Positions 60,223-64,000 of a DNA stretch of 64,000 bases are shown piece by piece. Below the pieces are notes generated by a model. That model made no database searches, was not told where the DNA came from, and saw only the letters and a list, made by a program, of their open reading frames with translations. Positions within the stretch are counted from its first letter, which is position 1, and the number at the start of each line of letters is the position of its first letter. Both the position numbers and the translations under genes were made by a program. Source of the DNA: Catellatospora sichuanensis (GTDB lineage: Bacteria; Actinomycetota; Actinomycetes; Mycobacteriales; Micromonosporaceae); assembly GCF_007483665.1 (NCBI RefSeq), contig NZ_VIQO01000012.1, positions 124,001 to 188,000 of the forward strand, in the 5' to 3' direction.

Positions 60223-61118
60223 GATTGCTCCTCCCGTTCGGCGAACCGGACGTAGACGACGACCAGTACGAGCAGCAGCACCAGCCAGAGCGCGCCGAGC
60301 GCACCCGCCCGGCCCAGGTCGAAGCCCTTGAACGCGGTGTCGTAGACGGCGACGGCGAAGGTGGTGGTGGCCCCGGCCGGGCCGCCGCCGGTGAGCACGT
60401 AGATCGTGTCGAAGTGCTGGAAGTTCCAGATGATCTCCAGCAGGATCACGATGCCGATGATCCCGCGCAGGTGCGGCAGGGTGACGTGCCAGAACCGCCG
60501 CAGCACGCCGGCGCCGTCCATGCCGGCGGCCTCGTGCAGCACGCCGGGCACCGTCTGCAGGCCGGCCAGCAGCATGACCATGATCCAGGGGAAGCTGGCC
60601 CAGGTCTTGGCGACGATGACGGCGTACATGGCCGTGTCGGGGTCGCCCAGCCAGCTCACCGGCTCGGCGATCAGTCCCAGCCGGAACAGGATGCCGTTGA
60701 GCAGCCCGTAGTTGGCGTTGAAGATCCACAGCCAGGCGAAGGAGACGACGACGCCCGGGATGACCCACGGGAACAGGAACGCCCCGCGCAGCAGCGCCCG
60801 TCCGGGCAGCCTGGTGTTGAGCGCCAGCGCCAGGGCGAAGCCGATGAGGAACGGCGCGATCGTGCCGAGCCCGGTGAAGACGAGGGTGTTCCACAGCACG
60901 GGCCAGAACTGGTCGTCGAGCACCGCGCGGAAGTTGTCCAGCCCGACGAACTCCCGGCCCGGCTGCACCAGGCTCTGCTCGAACAGGCTCGTGGTCAGCG
61001 ACCCGACGAGCGGGTAGAACACGATCGCGCCGAACAGCACCAGGGCGGGCAGGGTCAGCAGGAAGCCGAACGTGCGGTCGGACAGCGGACGGCGTTCGGT
61101 CGTGGGCAGCGGCGTCAT
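60219..61118 (-). CDS. sugar ABC transporter permease (MalF type)
   Basis: 299 residues; ATG 61118 overlaps the iclR stop by four bases. Six helices, with a typical cytoplasmic start MTPLPTTERRPLSDRTFGFL and the EAA loop HEAAGMDGAGVLRRFWHVTL. First channel half. Confidence 0.9.
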   Translation of the reverse strand: MTPLPTTERRPLSDRTFGFLLTLPALVLFGAIVFYPLVGSLTTSLFEQSLVQPGREFVGLDNFRAVLDDQFWPVLWNTLVFTGLGTIAPFLIGFALALALNTRLPGRALLRGAFLFPWVIPGVVVSFAWLWIFNANYGLLNGILFRLGLIAEPVSWLGDPDTAMYAVIVAKTWASFPWIMVMLLAGLQTVPGVLHEAAGMDGAGVLRRFWHVTLPHLRGIIGIVILLEIIWNFQHFDTIYVLTGGGPAGATTTFAVAVYDTAFKGFDLGRAGALGALWLVLLLVLVVVYVRFAEREEQS

Positions 61119-61930
61119 GACTGCCAGACCTCCGCGTACGCCTGCTGGGACGGAGCCCGGGCCGGGCCGTGGTAGCCCAGGCCCATGCTGATGGAGTCGG
61201 CGGCTTCGATGACCGCGCTGGCGAGCATCGCCTCCCGATTCTGCAAGTCGATTGCAGACAGCGGGCCCGACACCGACAGCGCGGCGACGACGGCGCCGGA
61301 CGCGTCGCGGATCGGGGCGGCGACGCAGGCCCGGCCGAGGGCCAGCTCCTCGATCTCGCTGGCGTAACCGCGGGCGACAGCCTGGGCGATCGCCTCGTCC
61401 AGTGCCTCGTGGGTGGTCAGCGTGCGCGGTGTGTATCCGGGCAGGTCCTCCAGCAGCACCCGGCGCTCGGTCGGGCTGAGCCCGCTGAGCAGGGCCTTGC
61501 CGAGTCCGGTGCTGTGCAGCGGGTTGCGCTGTCCGGCGAGCGTGAACGGCCGCGGCGCCTGCCGGCCCTCGAAGTTGAGCAGGTAGAACAGCTCGTCGCC
61601 GCGGCGGATGGCGACGTTGGCGCCCAGCCCCAGCTCGGCGGCGAGGTTCTGGGCGACCTGGCGGGCCTCGCGGTGCACCGGGTGGCTGTTGAGCACCGCC
61701 CCGCCGAAGGACACCATGTCCAGGCCCAGCCGGTAGAGGCCGCTCACCGGGTCGCGGTCCACGAAGCCGGCCGCCTCCAGGGTCGCCAGCAGCCGCGACG
61801 CGGTCGACAGGGTGAGTCCGACCGCACTGGCCACATCGGAGACGCGCAGCTCGGCGCGCCCGGCCGTGAAGACCCGCAGCACACCGAGCGCTCGCTCGAC
61901 GCTCTGGTTGCCGCTTGTATCCGAAGCCAT
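61115..61930 (-). CDS. IclR-family transcriptional regulator
   Basis: 271 residues from ATG 61930. N-terminal winged helix-turn-helix (SVERALGVLRVFTAGRAELR, then SDVASAVGLTLSTASRLLAT). The C-terminal IclR effector domain (about 85-255) includes STGLGKALLSGLSPTERRVL and CVAAPIRDASGAVVAALSVS. First gene of the large catabolic operon and divergent from the second dehydratase gene, with a dyad between them, so it very likely controls both and itself. A sugar acid or keto-sugar acid is the expected effector. Confidence 0.92.
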   Translation of the reverse strand: MASDTSGNQSVERALGVLRVFTAGRAELRVSDVASAVGLTLSTASRLLATLEAAGFVDRDPVSGLYRLGLDMVSFGGAVLNSHPVHREARQVAQNLAAELGLGANVAIRRGDELFYLLNFEGRQAPRPFTLAGQRNPLHSTGLGKALLSGLSPTERRVLLEDLPGYTPRTLTTHEALDEAIAQAVARGYASEIEELALGRACVAAPIRDASGAVVAALSVSGPLSAIDLQNREAMLASAVIEAADSISMGLGYHGPARAPSQQAYAEVWQS

Positions 61931-61954
61931 GTGAGAAAGCCCCTCTGGAAGTTG

Positions 61955-61991
61955 CTTGCGCGATACGGCAAGGTATCCCGTATGTTGCAAG
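61955..61991. promoter_or_regulatory. dyad operator of the IclR regulator
   Basis: CTTGCGCGATACGG (61955-61968) and CCGTATGTTGCAAG (61978-61991) are reverse complements at 11 of 14 positions, with the outer CTTGC/GCAAG and inner ATACGG/CCGTAT perfect. Within them GATAC (61962-61966) and GTATC (61973-61977) form a nested dyad. It lies in the 88-base divergent intergenic region, 24 bases before iclR and 28 before the dehydratase GTG, where binding would block both promoters. Confidence 0.7.
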
Positions 61992-62018
61992 GCGTCAATC
62001 AGTGAGCGGGAGCACCTT

Positions 62019-63170
62019 GTGAAAGTAACGGCCGTTGAGTCCTATGTCGTCAAGCTGCGCCCACCGGAGGCCTATCTGGGCGCACGGCCGGCCGACGCGG
62101 CACCCGGCGACGCCTACTACCTGCGACCGCCGTGGCGCAGCCTCTACTCCGACCGGTTCGAGTCGCTGCTGGTCCGGATCACCTGCGACGACGGCACCTA
62201 CGGCTGGGGCGAGGCACTCGCGCCCGTCGCACCCGAGATCGCGCAGGCCGTCGTCGACCGGCTGCTCGCACCCGTGCTCATCGGCCGCGACCCCCGCCGT
62301 GTACGGCCGCTGTGGGCCACACTCACCGGGCTGATGCGCGAACGCGGCCACCTCACCGGACACCAGGCCGACGCCCTGGCCGCGGTCGACATCGCACTGT
62401 GGGACCTCGCCGGCAAGGCACACGGCGCACCCGTGCACGCGCTGCTGGGCGGAGCCTTCCGCGACGAGATCCCGACCTACGTCTCCGGACTGGCCAAACC
62501 CACCGACGCCGAACGCGCGGCCCTGGCGCGGCAGTGGACCGACGGCGGCGTACGCGCCATCAAGCTGCACCTGGGCCACGGCGTCACCGCCGACCTCGCC
62601 ACCTTCGACGCCGTCCAGGCCGCGCACCCCGACCTGCGGGTCGCGGTCGACGCACACTGGGCCTACTCCCTCGGCGACGCGCTGCGGCTCGGCCGCGCCC
62701 TCGACGAACGCGGCGCCTGGTTCCTCGAAGCACCCCTGGTGCCCGAGGACGTGACCGCGCACCGCGAACTCGCCGCCGCGCTGAGCACCCCGGTCGCCGT
62801 CGGCGAGGCGATGCGCAACCGCTACGAGTTCCGGGAATGGCTGCACGCCCGCGCCGTGGACCTGTGCCAGCCCGATGTGGGACGCACCGGCATCACCGAG
62901 GCGATGGAGATCGCCGCGCTCGCCGCCGCACACCACCTGCCCGTCGCCCCGCACCACTCCGTCGGCCTCGGTGTCGCCGTCGCCGCCGGCCTGCACGTCA
63001 GCGCCGCCGTCGACGACATGCCGGCGTTCGAGTTCCAGCCCGCCACCATGGCGGTCGCCAACCGGATCCTCACCGGCCCGCTGACCGGCGGTCCGGTGGC
63101 CTTCGCACTACCCCGGTCACCCGGCCTCGGCGTCGAGGTCGACATCAGCACCCTGCAGGAGGAAGCATGA
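62019..63170 (+). CDS. enolase-superfamily sugar-acid dehydratase (galactonate-dehydratase-like)
   Basis: 383 residues, GTG 62019 with GGGAG upstream. Metal ligands Asp211 (AVDAHWAYS), Glu237 (FLEAPLVPE) and Glu263 (VGEAMRN). His213 follows the first ligand in a D-x-H arrangement as in D-galactonate dehydratase, and His312 (VAPHHSVG) is the other base; Lys182-x-His184 replaces KxK. This pattern fits acid-sugar dehydration to a 2-keto-3-deoxy acid. Overlaps the DapA-family gene by four bases. Confidence 0.86.
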   Translation: MKVTAVESYVVKLRPPEAYLGARPADAAPGDAYYLRPPWRSLYSDRFESLLVRITCDDGTYGWGEALAPVAPEIAQAVVDRLLAPVLIGRDPRRVRPLWATLTGLMRERGHLTGHQADALAAVDIALWDLAGKAHGAPVHALLGGAFRDEIPTYVSGLAKPTDAERAALARQWTDGGVRAIKLHLGHGVTADLATFDAVQAAHPDLRVAVDAHWAYSLGDALRLGRALDERGAWFLEAPLVPEDVTAHRELAAALSTPVAVGEAMRNRYEFREWLHARAVDLCQPDVGRTGITEAMEIAALAAAHHLPVAPHHSVGLGVAVAAGLHVSAAVDDMPAFEFQPATMAVANRILTGPLTGGPVAFALPRSPGLGVEVDISTLQEEA

Positions 63171-64000
63171 CCCGCTCGTCCGACGTACGTGGCCTGATCC
63201 CCGTCCTGGCCACCCCCTTCCAGCCCGACGGCTCGCTCGACCTGCCGTCGCTGCGGCGACTGGTGGAGTTCCAGGTCGCCTCCGGGGTGGACGGGGTGGC
63301 CGTGTTCGGCTTCGCCAGTGAGGGGTTCGCGCTGACCACGGCCGAGCGGGCGGGCATCCTGCAGACCGTCGTCACGGCCGCACCGGCGCAGCTGCCGATC
63401 GTGGCGGGCGTCGCCGCCGTCGGCACCCGAGACGCGGTCGAGCAGACGCGCGCCGCCGCCGCGAACGGCGCCAGCGTCGCCATGGTGGTACCGCCGTTCA
63501 TGGTCAAGCCCAGCCCCGCCCAGATGGTCGACTTCTACGGCACGGTCGCCGCCGAGGGCGGACTGCCGGTCATGGTGCAGGACGCACCCGGACCGACCGG
63601 TGTCAACATGCCGGTCTCACTGCTCGTCGAACTGTCCAAGATCGACGGCGTCACGTCGGTCAAGGTGGAGACCCAGCCGACCACGCCGAAGGTCGCCGCC
63701 GTGCACGAGGGCACCGCCGACGACTTCCTCACCCTCGGTGGGCAGAACGCGCTGTTCCTGCTGGAGGAGTACGCCCGCGGCGCCGTCGGCACCATGCCCG
63801 CCTGCGAGTTCCCCGACCTGCTGGCACCGGTGCTGCACCAGTGGTCGGCCGGGGACGCCGCCGCGGCACGCGCGTCGTTCACCAGGCTGCTGCCGCTCAT
63901 CCGGTTCGGGCTGCAGCCGGGCATCGCCTGGTCGATCCACAAGCATGTGCTGGTACGCCGGGGAATCATCGCCTCCGCCACGGTGCGCCCGCCCGCCGTC
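63167..64000 (+). CDS. DapA-family aldolase/dehydratase (partial, runs off the window)
   Basis: The first 278 residues are inside the window. GLIPVLATPFQPDGSLDLPS is the family start; GFASEGFALT replaces the GTTGE loop; and Lys166 in VTSVKVETQP is the Schiff-base lysine. The catalytic Tyr of the YNxP motif is replaced: the sequence reads VMVQDAPGPTG. That change sets it apart from DHDPS and most 2-keto-3-deoxy-acid aldolases. Translationally coupled to the dehydratase, so it probably processes the 2-keto-3-deoxy sugar acid that enzyme makes. Confidence 0.85.
   Translation, partial: MTRSSDVRGLIPVLATPFQPDGSLDLPSLRRLVEFQVASGVDGVAVFGFASEGFALTTAERAGILQTVVTAAPAQLPIVAGVAAVGTRDAVEQTRAAAANGASVAMVVPPFMVKPSPAQMVDFYGTVAAEGGLPVMVQDAPGPTGVNMPVSLLVELSKIDGVTSVKVETQPTTPKVAAVHEGTADDFLTLGGQNALFLLEEYARGAVGTMPACEFPDLLAPVLHQWSAGDAAAARASFTRLLPLIRFGLQPGIAWSIHKHVLVRRGIIASATVRPPAV

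Overview
The window looks like chromosomal DNA of a high-GC actinomycete, most likely of the Micromonosporaceae type. The evidence is very high GC with strong third-position bias, frequent GTG starts, four-base ATGA/GTGA gene couplings, a SigE-type sigma factor, twin-arginine secreted proteins, a MacRS-like two-component pair, and a sugar ABC operon without its own ATPase (usual in actinomycetes that share one MsiK-type ATPase). The family assignment is an inference. I see no rRNA or tRNA gene, CRISPR array, intact insertion sequence or phage.

Layout. 0-7 kb: a zinc-ribbon protein, an inactivated M16-like protein, a snapalysin-type secreted protease and a large secreted PA14/beta-propeller/F5-8C/DUF1080 protein behind an AT-rich control region. 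6.5-7.5 kb holds only a decayed gene. 7.5-11.6 kb: an NTF2-like protein, then a four-gene operon of class II aldolase, HAD phosphatase, DhaL and DhaK. 11.6-16.2 kb: a Sel1 protein, a sigma factor with a coupled membrane-anchored beta-propeller protein, a composite pseudogene and a sulfotransferase. 16.3-21.7 kb: a secreted pseudo-protease with a near-identical internal duplication, a conserved small protein, a membrane protein and a serpin. 21.8-27.1 kb: a two-component system divergent from an ABC exporter. 27.3-32.5 kb: small membrane proteins, a PRMT-like methyltransferase, a two-subunit molybdenum hydroxylase and half an MFS transporter. 32.5-35.7 kb: a VTC / DUF4956 / CotH operon. 35.9-39.5 kb: RidA, hypotheticals, a zinc metallopeptidase lipoprotein and a Tat-exported amidase.

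40.1-44.8 kb is the most unusual region. A MacRS-like two-component pair is followed by a single protein fusing a DarB/StlD-like ketosynthase to a heme-oxygenase-like diiron domain, translationally coupled to a protein of unknown function. This looks like a compact lipid-derived-metabolite system with no obvious accessory enzymes. 44.7-50.5 kb: a membrane protein, an F5/8C remnant, alpha-solenoid proteins, a hypothetical and a SnoaL-like protein.

50.7-64 kb is a carbohydrate-acid utilisation island around one IclR regulator and a clear dyad operator. One operon carries iclR, two permeases, a binding protein, a KDPG-type aldolase, a fumarylacetoacetate-hydrolase-family enzyme, a GH105 unsaturated uronyl hydrolase, a Tat-exported GH2 glycosidase and an enolase-superfamily dehydratase. 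Divergently it carries a second, different enolase-superfamily dehydratase and a DapA-family enzyme cut by the window end. The genes fit uptake and intracellular dehydration and cleavage of sugar acids from an acidic plant or algal polysaccharide.
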